Source: Alcaligenes sp. SDU_A2
GTDB lineage: Bacteria > Pseudomonadota > Gammaproteobacteria > Burkholderiales > Burkholderiaceae_B
Assembly (NCBI RefSeq): GCF_038237375.1
Contig: NZ_CP151273.1
Coordinates: 2,542,001 to 2,606,000, forward strand
Direction of reading: 5' to 3'
DNA: 64,000 nt
Positions within the stretch are counted from its first letter, which is position 1. Each line of letters opens with the position of its first letter. Shown piece by piece: positions 46,725-55,953 of this stretch. Below the pieces are notes generated by a model, which was not told the origin of the DNA, searched no databases, and saw only the letters and a list, made by a program, of their open reading frames with translations. The position numbers and the translations under genes were made by a program.

Positions 46725-48925
46725 GGCTGCCCACTCCGTGTATGACCGCCTGCTTGCCCTTGCAAGGCCTGCCCATCCGCCGTCAGCTCGCAATCCACCA
46801 AGGGCGGCGGCGAAACAGCTACATGGCTCTGGTCAGGAAAAATGCCTTTCCGGTAATACAAAACACACGCTTCGATCAACGCCCGCGTATCAGCCGATAA
46901 ATTCTTGAAACACGGATTTTTAAGAAAGCCATCCATCTCTTTTTCTCGCCAATCCGCCATCAAATACAACAGTTTCCGCCAGTTTGAATTATCCAGCGTG
47001 ATCGCCTGACCCACGGCCACGTCCATGGCCGTGACCCAGCGATGGTTCTCGGCGCTGCGCAAAATAGCGGAGTGATAGTTATTCGACTCCAGCTCATCCG
47101 GATCCTGCGCCAGCCGCGCACGGGCCTCATTAGGCGTTTCTTCACGCTCTACCGTCCCGCTGCGATCCCAATCCCCAGGCCGTGGCGTAAAGCGCCAGTT
47201 GTGCGCCTGGTCGTCCCGGGCCTTGCCTTCGTTGAACGCTGTCTTGTAGGGCGTCAAGTCGAGCGGGAACTCATGAACGGACTGGACAGCCACCCAGTGA
47301 AACGAGGCGTATTGATTCCCCAGCGCTACATTCTGGCCCACCTCGTCCAGCCAGAGCTTGCCGGCCACGTCTGCATGGCCGGGGCGCTGCCCGCCGCGCA
47401 CGGCCTCGCCGCCATGCAGTTCAGGTTCGTGCGGCGGCGTCAGAACCTCGCCATTGATGAGACGTTCGCTGTTCTGCTCGAACGAAGCCTGCAAATACGC
47501 GGCCTTGCCACTTTCCACAGCCGTACCCCACACGGTCCCATCCGTATCCGGTCCGGGCTTGCGCCGCTGATGAACCTCGCGCACCCGCATGCGTCCGGCA
47601 GACAAACCTACCGCTACCGGATGGAGCTGCCCTGTTTTCGAGTCCCAGCGTCTTAGTCGGGTCCACATGCGCTGAAAAAATCGTTGCTCTTTCAATGCCT
47701 CCATAGCATCCAGTGACGGTCCCTTTTCATCCTGCACCGTATCAGGCACCCCAAAAGTGCCGATGCCCTGTATTTTTTTCATGCCGGTGACCGTATCCTC
47801 GGGGCAAAAGTACAGATAGACCTTGCCGCGGTTGTCACGCTCTTTGAAGGTAATCCATTCCTGGCCGCTCTTGTCCAGGCGTTCGCCCTGACTCGCACTC
47901 CAGCGCGGCCCGGAGCGCCCGCACGACTGCTCCGACGACAGCATCAAATCGGCCAAGGCCGGCACACTATGAGGCTTAGCGGTGACCGCATTGACAATAT
48001 CCACCAAAGTCTTGAGCTTGCTGCGGCCCGTCAGATGACCATCGCGGTCCGTGGCATGCAAACTGTACGGCGTGTCCACCATGATGATGCAATCAACGCA
48101 GCGCTCACCCCAGCTCTTGAGCAGGGCCTGGGCCAACAAGGTAATGATGCTGCCCTGGCTGTGGCCCATGATGGTGATGGTTTCGTTTTGGGGGCTCTGG
48201 CCCGAGCGCAGTTCCAGCTTGGCCTGGCGAATCGTCTTGATCAGATGTGCCAGGCGAGTAGCAGCCAGCACAAAATAGCGTCGATCGGGGGCCGTGCCGG
48301 CATACACGGCCTTGCCGCCCAAGGCGTTGTGCATAGCAAACTTTTCGATACCCCCAAGCAAAAAACCCGGTTCATACATTTGCGGGATGTTGTTGGTGGC
48401 ATTGGCAAAAAAACCGCCGCCCTTGGCGAAATTCGCATCCAGCCGATTGCCATGCACATCCTGATACTGGCCGCGCGTCATCAGGCGGCCGTTCTCGTCA
48501 GCCTGACGGCTAATGATGCGCCCCGGATTGTCGAGTGTGGCGATGTCCTGGTCAGCCGCCCGCAAACCCCAGTAAAAGGGCAGGAACACACTGGGTCCGT
48601 TTTCCCCTGACTCGCGTTGATGGAGATAAGTGTCTGGATCACTAAGGATGTCTTCATCCTTGGCGACTGCACTACGCTCCTGCTCCTGCCTGGCCTGTTG
48701 ATACTGCCGTCCATACACGCCAGAGCGCATATCCGAGCGCCCCAGACGCTCATTCAGCCCCTGGCACAGGCCCTGTTCGACCGTGCCATAGTTGGCCCCG
48801 TTATCGTTCACCCCGTGGATGAAGATGACAATGCCCGGCAAATCCGCCGGGACCTGCACCTGGCGCATGCCGGGGCGGTTCGCCATCGTCAAGGCGCAGG
48901 CTCGCGCAATCACGTTGTCTGACAT
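46721..48925 (-). CDS. Tle3-type T6SS phospholipase effector (DUF3274)
   Basis: The protein has 734 residues from the ATG at 48925, with GGAAGG 9 bp upstream. The alpha/beta-hydrolase core has FIHGVND (about 35-41), where the oxyanion region lies, and the nucleophile elbow GHSQG near residue 252 in ETITIMGHSQGSIITLLAQA. The C-terminal part (NNYHSAILRSAENHRWVTAM, then a WREKEMDGF-type segment) matches the DUF3274 region of Tle3. No signal peptide is present, as expected for T6SS cargo. Family members cleave phospholipids of target cells. No dedicated Tli3-like immunity gene is adjacent. Confidence 0.8.
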   Translation of the reverse strand: MSDNVIARACALTMANRPGMRQVQVPADLPGIVIFIHGVNDNGANYGTVEQGLCQGLNERLGRSDMRSGVYGRQYQQARQEQERSAVAKDEDILSDPDTYLHQRESGENGPSVFLPFYWGLRAADQDIATLDNPGRIISRQADENGRLMTRGQYQDVHGNRLDANFAKGGGFFANATNNIPQMYEPGFLLGGIEKFAMHNALGGKAVYAGTAPDRRYFVLAATRLAHLIKTIRQAKLELRSGQSPQNETITIMGHSQGSIITLLAQALLKSWGERCVDCIIMVDTPYSLHATDRDGHLTGRSKLKTLVDIVNAVTAKPHSVPALADLMLSSEQSCGRSGPRWSASQGERLDKSGQEWITFKERDNRGKVYLYFCPEDTVTGMKKIQGIGTFGVPDTVQDEKGPSLDAMEALKEQRFFQRMWTRLRRWDSKTGQLHPVAVGLSAGRMRVREVHQRRKPGPDTDGTVWGTAVESGKAAYLQASFEQNSERLINGEVLTPPHEPELHGGEAVRGGQRPGHADVAGKLWLDEVGQNVALGNQYASFHWVAVQSVHEFPLDLTPYKTAFNEGKARDDQAHNWRFTPRPGDWDRSGTVEREETPNEARARLAQDPDELESNNYHSAILRSAENHRWVTAMDVAVGQAITLDNSNWRKLLYLMADWREKEMDGFLKNPCFKNLSADTRALIEACVLYYRKGIFPDQSHVAVSPPPLVDCELTADGQALQGQAGGHTRSGQP

Positions 48926-48974
48926 GATGTCCATCCTTCCGACTCCTTCACGCAATGCATGGGCTTATTCCGTA

Positions 48975-51755
48975 CTACTTCATTATTTCGATACGAGCGA
49001 TGCGCATGACCTCGTCCTGCACCAGAGAGGTTCGACCTTGGTCGTCGGATACTCCCTCCACGACCCGGCCGTCATTCAGACTGATTCGATACGCTTGATT
49101 GGCGGCCAGCGCAGGCCGATCAGCACTGTGCTCCGGATAATGCAGTTGAAACTGCTGATCGGTCGGCTTTCGGGAGAAAGCCGACACATCGACCTGATCC
49201 TTCGACGGCCCGCCCCATTGATGCGAGGCAGCCAGAAGCTGGATATCGTCTTGCGTGCCCAGCGTGACGCCGTCGCCGATCTTGATATAGCTGCCGTCGG
49301 CCGCAACCAGCCGTATGACCGGCGCGGTGATCAGTACTTCGTTTTCGGTGCTGGTCAGCGTCATGCCTTTTTGTGCATTGGCTGTCAGTGCGTCGTCCTG
49401 GGCTTGCAGCAGCACTGGGCCTTCACCGGCCACCGCCTGCACCCCTGTGCCGCGCGTAAACAACTGCATGCCTTGCCCCGATGTGACATTGAAACGCTGG
49501 CCACTCATCAGTTGCAGGTGCTGCTGCGCCACCTGGTCGATGTTCTCGCCGGCAAAGGTCAGATGCGTCTTGGGCGTCAGGCTGACTGTACCCGCCTGCG
49601 CGCCAAAGGCCATCAAGGCCTGGGAAGCCGCGGACACAGTCTTATCCGACGAGGCCTGTTCTGTCGATGTCCAGGTACGCAGCACATCGGACACATTCTG
49701 CTGCCCTTGCGTATCGGCTGCCTGCCCACCATGCTCTCCGGCATAGGAGCCCAAGGCGTGGAACAGATCCTGACACTGCTCCAGCAGACCCAGCAATTCT
49801 TCTCGGTCCAATTGCCCGCCCTGGGCCTGGCTGCGCGCATACGTGGTCAACAACATGCCCTGCGCCGCGCGCAAGGCCATCGCCGCGTCTGTGCGCAACT
49901 CGGCCCCCACGCCACGCTCCTGCCCTTTGCCTTGCTGGCGCGGTTGCGTCAGAAATCCTAAGTTAAGCTGGGAGTGGGCCTGTTCGCTGGCTAGCTGCGT
50001 GCTGATCTCTCCCGGCGTATCGTCAAATCGAAGCTGGTTGTACGCGGAGCCCTTGATTTCCTGGGTCTTGATACCCGAGAGATAGCGGTTCCCAGGCAGA
50101 TTTCCGGTGTGGCTGAAGGTGGTGGGCGGATGCGCGCCATTGCTCAATACGCCCAAAATCACTAGGCGGTCCGGGTCACCTGCCAGGCATCCCAGCAAAA
50201 CCTCCATGCCGATCCGAGGCAGAAATACGCCGCCAAAGCCATTGCCGGCCAGGCAAGACGACACGCGCAGCGGCGCACTGTCGCGGGCCGATCCGCTGAC
50301 GCCAGCCCCTTGCGCGTGCGCATGATCAGAAGGGTCTAAGCCATGGATGCGCACCCGCACACGGCCTTGATCGTCGCAAAAAACCTCGTCGTCCTCGGGG
50401 CCGACAATGGTGCCTGTCAATAAATGGACCGCTGGCAAGTCTTTGCGAGGGTCGTAGGGGGGTGTCAGGGGAGCGCCCCGGCGCACGCAAGAAAAGCGGT
50501 TCTGATAGCGCGTCGGCTCTTGCGGGTAGGCCACGGGGACCCCCCCTCCCCCATCCACAGCAAGGCTTGTTTGGCTGGGCAGCAGTGCCAAGGCGCGCTC
50601 GTTCAACTCCTTGGGCAGGTTGTTCCAGATCGAATGATCGATCGAGGTGATCACGAACTGACGCTGCTCGGATGGCAGTTGGCTCCACATAGCCCCGTCA
50701 TCGAGCAAAATCCAGGACCCGACGGCCAGATCGCGCACGGCACTGATGCCGTCATGACGCTGCGCCTGCCCCTGATGCGCCAGAGCCCGGGCCAGAGTAA
50801 GCCTGTCGTGGTCGTCCCAAGAGTCGCCCGTATGTGGAATGTCGATCGCCGTATCGGTCAATAAGCGAGCCAGATCGTTGCCATGGGTTCCCTGCTCCTG
50901 TGCAGCCGGAACAACTGACTCGTCCATGCGCGCCTTTTTATAGTCCCAGGACGGGCGGCTGACCGCGCCCGGTGCCAGGCTTTGATGCAAGGCGAAGTGG
51001 GTAATAGCGTCACGTTCTTCTACCGCTGCATTGCGTGAATGCAGACGCACCGTACCGGCCGGCCCCAGAGGCAGGCTCATGGGATCGTCACAACACACTA
51101 ATGTATGAACCGGCGCATCGTCACCCTGGCGGTTCTGGGCCTGTGCCGACCCATGGCGCATGAATACCGTGATGCCTTCACGGCGCAGCAAGCGCCGCAC
51201 GAAAGCAGCATCCGATTCGTTGACCTGACGGGTCAGTTCGCGGACGGGATACCGCTCGGCACGCAAACCGCTGATATCGAACTCAAAGGCTGCCGCCAGC
51301 GTGGCGCTGCGCTGACGCCATTCCGTCAGCAGAATGGTCAGAATATCCACAACGCCTAGTTGCCGAAAGACGCGTGAATTGATGCGCTTGTCCATCAAGG
51401 ACAAGGCATCGCAGATGCGCAGGCGGTAGACACATAGCTCCCCATCGCTCTGTCCGATGCTCACGTCCTGCACGATAGCACTGATGGCATGCTCACGCCC
51501 TTGATCAGTGAGCAGTCGGACCGAGACGGGCACGCCCAAAAAAAGGTGCGGCGACAGATCGCGGCGGGCAGACAGGCACGTTAATTCGCCCTGGATGCCG
51601 GTCATCAAGCTTTCGTGAATGCGTGCATGCTGCACGGCCAGAAAGCGTCCCAGCACATCCTGCGCCGGTCCGAAAAACAAGGTCACGGGACGCCGTTCCC
51701 ACTGCAGGGCACCCTGTGCAAAACGATCGATGGTTTCCAAGAACGACACTGGCAT
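48975..51755 (-). CDS. vgrG: VgrG spike protein 1 (T6SS)
   Basis: The protein has 926 residues. The N-terminal part is a gp27/gp5-like VgrG (VPVSVRLLTDQGREHAISAI, LLRREGITVFMRHG). It continues through the OB domain (TGTIVGPEDDEVFCDDQGRV) and the DUF2345 beta-prism (VLITAPVIRLVAADGSYIKI). The first 854 residues align without net length change to VgrG2 downstream of clpV. The last 72 residues differ and contain a small transthyretin-like sandwich pattern (AYRISLNDGRVVEGVSDDQG). Such tails bind effectors; here the next gene is the Tle3 lipase. The start is the ATG at 51755, with AGAGG close by. Confidence 0.9.
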   Translation of the reverse strand: MPVSFLETIDRFAQGALQWERRPVTLFFGPAQDVLGRFLAVQHARIHESLMTGIQGELTCLSARRDLSPHLFLGVPVSVRLLTDQGREHAISAIVQDVSIGQSDGELCVYRLRICDALSLMDKRINSRVFRQLGVVDILTILLTEWRQRSATLAAAFEFDISGLRAERYPVRELTRQVNESDAAFVRRLLRREGITVFMRHGSAQAQNRQGDDAPVHTLVCCDDPMSLPLGPAGTVRLHSRNAAVEERDAITHFALHQSLAPGAVSRPSWDYKKARMDESVVPAAQEQGTHGNDLARLLTDTAIDIPHTGDSWDDHDRLTLARALAHQGQAQRHDGISAVRDLAVGSWILLDDGAMWSQLPSEQRQFVITSIDHSIWNNLPKELNERALALLPSQTSLAVDGGGGVPVAYPQEPTRYQNRFSCVRRGAPLTPPYDPRKDLPAVHLLTGTIVGPEDDEVFCDDQGRVRVRIHGLDPSDHAHAQGAGVSGSARDSAPLRVSSCLAGNGFGGVFLPRIGMEVLLGCLAGDPDRLVILGVLSNGAHPPTTFSHTGNLPGNRYLSGIKTQEIKGSAYNQLRFDDTPGEISTQLASEQAHSQLNLGFLTQPRQQGKGQERGVGAELRTDAAMALRAAQGMLLTTYARSQAQGGQLDREELLGLLEQCQDLFHALGSYAGEHGGQAADTQGQQNVSDVLRTWTSTEQASSDKTVSAASQALMAFGAQAGTVSLTPKTHLTFAGENIDQVAQQHLQLMSGQRFNVTSGQGMQLFTRGTGVQAVAGEGPVLLQAQDDALTANAQKGMTLTSTENEVLITAPVIRLVAADGSYIKIGDGVTLGTQDDIQLLAASHQWGGPSKDQVDVSAFSRKPTDQQFQLHYPEHSADRPALAANQAYRISLNDGRVVEGVSDDQGRTSLVQDEVMRIARIEIMK

Positions 51756-51884
51756 TACCTCTTTATCGGATCGGCATAATTCAAAAAAAGACTCAAGCTA
51801 AAGCTACCCTGACTGACACAATGTTCTTGGCTGTAGTCTGGCTCGACAAAAAAGAAGCGGTGAGGAGTGCAGGGGCCATGTGAC

Positions 51885-53021
51885 TCAACACCTTGGACTG
51901 TCTTGATGGCTGTCCCACTGCCAGATCACTGAACCGTAGTGGTTACCGGGAATGTCGGGCATGACATCGCCTTCGTCATAGCGAGTTCGGCTGTTGTTCT
52001 TAGCAGGAGTGAACCACCAGCCCGATCGAGGGCACGGCTGTCCAGCGAGGGTGGACGGGGGATGGACTGATGCGTTAACGACGCTGCTAGCCTGCGTGTA
52101 TGTGCCATCGTGTTCTTCGAATTCGCCTTCGATCAGCTCGACGAAATACCAGGAGCAAGGCTGCTCCTCTATGCTGAGACGGGATACCGCTAGTGGCACG
52201 GTGCTGAAATCAGGTAAGTTAGATCGAACCTGAAATAGGTCGTCTTTTTGTATGCCCAGATGCAGGTGTTCAAGCGCGAACGCGAACAAGCCCTGCCCGT
52301 CATCCCACAGGCCATGCCGCCCAACCGCCTGTAACGCTTGGTGGCCAAATTCGTTCAAGGTACATACTGGCCCCAGTTCTCCATACCCCCCTGTCCAGGC
52401 AAATTGCAAGGCACCATAAGGGTCGGTCTGCGGGACGTACAGGCCGGTTCTTGGCGGAACAGAACCACTGTGGCCCTCAATGTCGGTGCGTATCTTGAAC
52501 CGAGGCAGTCTGGGAAACAAATGTTTGTATTCGTTCCATAAGTTCCAATACGAGAAATCGTTTCGCGTGGGAAAACGCCGCAAGATACCGTCGGCATTAT
52601 CCGCATAAGAATAAATACAAGCGAACTTCTCCTGGAAGGTGTCTTCTTGTTCGCGGGTGGCCCAGAGCATGGAATGTCCGTATTCACTCAACATGCGAGC
52701 GCATTGATAAGCAGCGGTGCTGCTATAAATATCAACCGACCTTTTAGCAATCTGGCGCTGAATACTCTGCTGAAAATCAAGCAGCGCCGGGAAGGCATAG
52801 GTGCTGAAATGGGCGCTGGTACTTGTGGGGGACCAACGCAGATCGGCCAGGCCGATGGCGTCGAATGGAGCGCGCTGGCTGAGCACCGCGTCGGTCCAGA
52901 GGATGAGTTCATCGACCAAGGGCTTGAGGCCTTGCAGATACTCCAGCGAGGCAAAATGGTTGATCAACGTGGCCTGGCGCTTGTGCCAAGCATGCAATTC
53001 GGTGGTGGTGTCGGCCGTCAT
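51885..53021 (-). CDS. Putative T6SS immunity protein, copy 1
   Basis: The protein has 378 residues from the ATG at 53021; a GTG at 53054 is an in-frame alternative. It is soluble, with no signal peptide, and rich in Trp, Tyr and charged residues. Recognisable blocks are YSSTAAYQCARMLSEYGHSM, GLYVPQTDPYGALQFAWTGG and CSWYFVELIEGEFEEHDG. I did not recognise the family with confidence; it may belong to the large polymorphic-toxin immunity families. Its role is inferred from position: next to the toxin candidate, in tandem with a paralog. The first about 127 residues are identical to copy 2, while about 128-300 differ heavily. Confidence 0.65.
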   Translation of the reverse strand: MTADTTTELHAWHKRQATLINHFASLEYLQGLKPLVDELILWTDAVLSQRAPFDAIGLADLRWSPTSTSAHFSTYAFPALLDFQQSIQRQIAKRSVDIYSSTAAYQCARMLSEYGHSMLWATREQEDTFQEKFACIYSYADNADGILRRFPTRNDFSYWNLWNEYKHLFPRLPRFKIRTDIEGHSGSVPPRTGLYVPQTDPYGALQFAWTGGYGELGPVCTLNEFGHQALQAVGRHGLWDDGQGLFAFALEHLHLGIQKDDLFQVRSNLPDFSTVPLAVSRLSIEEQPCSWYFVELIEGEFEEHDGTYTQASSVVNASVHPPSTLAGQPCPRSGWWFTPAKNNSRTRYDEGDVMPDIPGNHYGSVIWQWDSHQDSPRC

Positions 53022-53037
53022 GAGCAGTCTCGCAGGT

Positions 53038-53090
53038 CTATTGTCTGAGTTCACTGAGCTGGCCCGGCAGCGCGGGCAAGTCCAGCTTGT
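53038..53090 (-). pseudogene. 3' stub of the toxin gene carried along by the duplication
   Basis: On the minus strand the stretch reads KLDLPALPGQLSELRQ and a TAG stop, in the same frame as the last residues of the 550-residue toxin (KLGLPALPGQLSELRQ). One residue differs. It overlaps the region just upstream of immunity copy 1 in the same arrangement as the real toxin end upstream of copy 2. Confidence 0.9.
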
Positions 53091-53147
53091 TGGCTGTAGC
53101 CCGGCTCCACAAAAAAGCAGCGGTGGGGGGTGCAGGGGCCATGTGAC

Positions 53148-54284
53148 TCAACACCTTGGACTGTCTTGATGACTGTCCCACTGCCAGATCACTGAACCGT
53201 AGTGGTTACCGGGCATGTCGGGCATGACATCGCCCTCGTCAAAGCGAGTTCGGCTGTTGTTCTTGGCGGGAGTGAACCACCAGCCCGATCGTGGGCACGG
53301 CTGCCCGGCGAGGGTGGACGGGGGATGGACTGATGCGTTAACGCTGCTACTAGCCTGCGTGTACGTGCCATCGTGTTCTTCGAATTCGCCTTCGATCAGC
53401 TCGACGAAATACCATTTGCAAGGGTGTTCATCAAACGTATGTATGGCGACGACCGGCGGAGCAAGGTGTCGCCTTGGCTCATGCGATATGGACGAAAAAA
53501 GATCATCTGTTTGTATGCCTTGATCTTGGTGTTTGAGTGCAAAAGCAAATAAACCCTCTTGATCGTCCCACAAGCCGTCCCGTCCGACAGCGCGCAAGGC
53601 TTTCCTGCCCAAATCGTTCAGAGTGCGTACCGGACCTAGCTCTCCGTATCCGCCTGTCCAGGCGAATTGCAGGGCGCCATAGGGATCTGTCTGGGGCACA
53701 TAAAGGCCGGTTCTAGGTGGTGGGGAGCCGCTTTCGCCCCCGATATCGGTGCGTATGCGAAATCTTGGTAGTTGGGGGAAAAAATGTTTATATTTGTTCC
53801 AAATGACCCAATAAACAAAATCGTCGCATATCGGAGGGCGCCGCAAGATGCCGTCGATCTTATCCGCATAAGAATAAATACGAGCGAACTTCTCCTGGAA
53901 GGCGTCTTCTTGCTCGCGGGTGGCCCAGAGCATGGAATGCCCGTATTCGCTTAACATGCGAGCGCATTGATAAGCAGCGGTGCTGCTATAAATATCAACC
54001 GACCTTTTAGCAATCTGGCGCTGAATACTCTGCTGAAAATCAAGCAGCGCGGGGAAGGCATAGGTGCTGAAATGGGCGCTGGTACTTGTGGGGGACCAAC
54101 GCAGATCGGCCAGGCCGATGGCATCGAACGGGGCGCGCTGGCTGAGCACCGCGTCAGTCCAGAGGATGAGTTCATCGACCAAGGGCTTGAGGCCTTGCAG
54201 ATACTCCAGCGAGGCAAAATGGTTTATCAACGTGGCCTGGCGCTTGTGCCAAGCATGCAATTCGGTGGTGGTGTCGGCCGTCAT
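53148..54284 (-). CDS. Putative T6SS immunity protein, copy 2
   Basis: The protein has 378 residues from the ATG at 54284, 17 bp after the toxin stop; GTG at 54317 would overlap the toxin end by 17 bp. It is a paralog of copy 1 without net length change. The differences cluster in residues about 128-215 (for example ILRRPPICDDFVYWVIWNKY against ILRRFPTRNDFSYWNLWNEY) and about 250-300 (SSISHEPRRHLAPPVVAIHT against QVRSNLPDFSTVPLAVSRLS). Being next to the toxin, it is the more likely cognate immunity gene. No signal peptide is seen, so it should protect against a toxin acting in the cytoplasm. Confidence 0.68.
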   Translation of the reverse strand: MTADTTTELHAWHKRQATLINHFASLEYLQGLKPLVDELILWTDAVLSQRAPFDAIGLADLRWSPTSTSAHFSTYAFPALLDFQQSIQRQIAKRSVDIYSSTAAYQCARMLSEYGHSMLWATREQEDAFQEKFARIYSYADKIDGILRRPPICDDFVYWVIWNKYKHFFPQLPRFRIRTDIGGESGSPPPRTGLYVPQTDPYGALQFAWTGGYGELGPVRTLNDLGRKALRAVGRDGLWDDQEGLFAFALKHQDQGIQTDDLFSSISHEPRRHLAPPVVAIHTFDEHPCKWYFVELIEGEFEEHDGTYTQASSSVNASVHPPSTLAGQPCPRSGWWFTPAKNNSRTRFDEGDVMPDMPGNHYGSVIWQWDSHQDSPRC

Positions 54285-54300
54285 GAGCAGTCTCGCAGGT

Positions 54301-55953
54301 CTATTGTCTGAGTTCACTGAGCTGGCCCGGCAGCGCGGGCAGGCCCAGCTTGGCGTCGATCATCTGGGCATCGAAATCGGTGTAGCCCCAGCCCGTGTCG
54401 AAGGGGCCGCTGATATTGGGATGTGTGATTTCTTCGCGCAAAGGCTCGTACTGAGATTGTTCTTGTGCGGGCAGGCGCTTGTATTGGGCATAGTCCATAT
54501 CAGTGCGCGTCATTTCGCCTGTGCGGTAGTCTTTGCGATAGAAAACCGACCGGTCGGTATGGCGCACCGCCTGTCCGCCTACAGTGTTGACGGCGTTGCC
54601 GGCAGCATCGTACACCTGGGCGGCATCGAACTTGATCTGCTCCCAGCCGCCTTCCAGATAGTGATTAGGCAGAGCATCTTCTTTAATTTGAGCGGCTGCC
54701 GGCCCCCGGTAGACTTTCAGGGTCTGGCCGGGCGGAATATCGTAAGTAACGAATTGGCCATCGGCATTCCAGTCGGGCCAGACGGCCAGGTGTTTGCGCC
54801 AGGCCGCCTTGGGGTCCGGACTGCTCATGATTTGCTGCCAGACTTCTTCGGTCACCCAGTCCATGCTGGCGGCTTGGTTGCCTGGCGAAACCACGCGGTA
54901 CAGGCGCATCGGGCCGCGCAGCTCGGCCTTGGTCATGCCTTGGGCGAAACTGGCGATCTCATGATCTTTCAACAGGGGAAAGCCTTCTTTAGCATTTTCA
55001 GTAATCTGTGTAAATCGCTGTGCAGGTACTAAAGGCTTATATCTTTCCGGTTCCCCCCGACTCAACCAGGCCGGTGGCGGCTGTGTATCCCACATCAGCG
55101 TCACCGCTCGCGCTTCGGGCAAGCCACCGCGAAAGTGCACATTACCGATATCAACAATACCGTGATGCTGCAGAATCTGCTCCAGTTGCAGACGCTGGAT
55201 AATCGCGTCCATAATGTTGCGCAAAGGAGCCAGCGTACGATCCAGATGGGTGGTAGCCAGAACCCGCACTTTATGTACCATCGCCACCGTGGCTTGGGCT
55301 TGTTCGCCCACAACGGGAAGGTAGCGCACCATGTCGGCCAAGTTCTGTAACAGTGCAATGCCTCTGTCAAAAGCCTGCATCAATGTCGATACGCTGATGC
55401 GGTTGCGTATTTGCGTGGCTTGCTGCGCCAGCTCGCCAAAGACATTGTCCCAACCCAATAGTGTGCGCCAGTATTTTTGTACTTCGCGCTTGCGCAGCAA
55501 GGTAATAACCCAGGTCATGGCCTCGTCCACGGCCTTGCCTAACTGATTGGGCGCTGCCCGCCGTATGGCGACGAAAAAAATCTTCAACACGCCTTTGATG
55601 AGCGACCCCACCATGGGAATCAGGCCAATCAGGGTCATGCCCAGGAAGATCCAGCCGTCTATGTCGTCGGGGTCTTCATTGATTTTTTTGCAGTTCGCGA
55701 CCAGATCGCGCGCATCGCAGACCTGGTCTACGCCGGGCACCATGGAAATAGCGGTATCAAAAACAATCTGCCCGGTACTGCGTTCGTCGTTGAAGTCGCC
55801 TTGAATGGCACCCCATAACCATTCGAGCACGTCGCCGGTGCCGTCGCTCAGGTTTTCGTATTGCTCGGTGACGAATGCCAGGGCGCGTCGCAATTGCCCT
55901 ACGGAGACCAGCTCTGCGCTGTTGGGATTGTGAGAGGGCGATAGATCATCCAT
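54301..55953 (-). CDS. T6SS effector/toxin candidate of unrecognised class
   Basis: The protein has 550 residues; its ATG at 55953 overlaps the end of vgrG2 by 8 bp, with AAAGG upstream. The N-terminal region (about 40-130) has a recurring toxin-leader pattern (LWGAIQGDFNDERSTGQIVF, MVPGVDQVCDARDLVANC) and a hydrophobic helix GWIFLGMTLIGLIPMVGSL. A helical middle follows. The C-terminal half looks enzymatic, with MRLYRVVSPGNQ, TLKVYRGPAAAQ and NHYLEGGWEQIKFDAAQVYD. These blocks are faintly like NAD-using ADP-ribosyltransferase or TNT-like folds, but that is a guess. No Rhs repeats or signal peptide are present. Position after vgrG2 and before two immunity-type genes strongly suggests cargo of VgrG2. 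Confidence 0.72.
   Translation of the reverse strand: MDDLSPSHNPNSAELVSVGQLRRALAFVTEQYENLSDGTGDVLEWLWGAIQGDFNDERSTGQIVFDTAISMVPGVDQVCDARDLVANCKKINEDPDDIDGWIFLGMTLIGLIPMVGSLIKGVLKIFFVAIRRAAPNQLGKAVDEAMTWVITLLRKREVQKYWRTLLGWDNVFGELAQQATQIRNRISVSTLMQAFDRGIALLQNLADMVRYLPVVGEQAQATVAMVHKVRVLATTHLDRTLAPLRNIMDAIIQRLQLEQILQHHGIVDIGNVHFRGGLPEARAVTLMWDTQPPPAWLSRGEPERYKPLVPAQRFTQITENAKEGFPLLKDHEIASFAQGMTKAELRGPMRLYRVVSPGNQAASMDWVTEEVWQQIMSSPDPKAAWRKHLAVWPDWNADGQFVTYDIPPGQTLKVYRGPAAAQIKEDALPNHYLEGGWEQIKFDAAQVYDAAGNAVNTVGGQAVRHTDRSVFYRKDYRTGEMTRTDMDYAQYKRLPAQEQSQYEPLREEITHPNISGPFDTGWGYTDFDAQMIDAKLGLPALPGQLSELRQ

Larger units (their letters stand above)
51828..53090. repeat. Tandem duplication unit A (1263 bp)
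   Basis: 51828-53090 and 53091-54353 are direct repeats with a period of exactly 1263 bp: starts, stops and 3' flanks of the two immunity-type genes all shift by that number. Both units include the short 3' flank (GGGGCCATGTGACTCAACAC) and, at the other end, the last codons of the toxin gene. The middle of the unit has diverged much more than its edges. Confidence 0.9.

Noticed and set aside
54301..55953. Rhs-type toxin
   Set aside because: No YD/Rhs repeats or Rhs core motif are present, and the length is too short.
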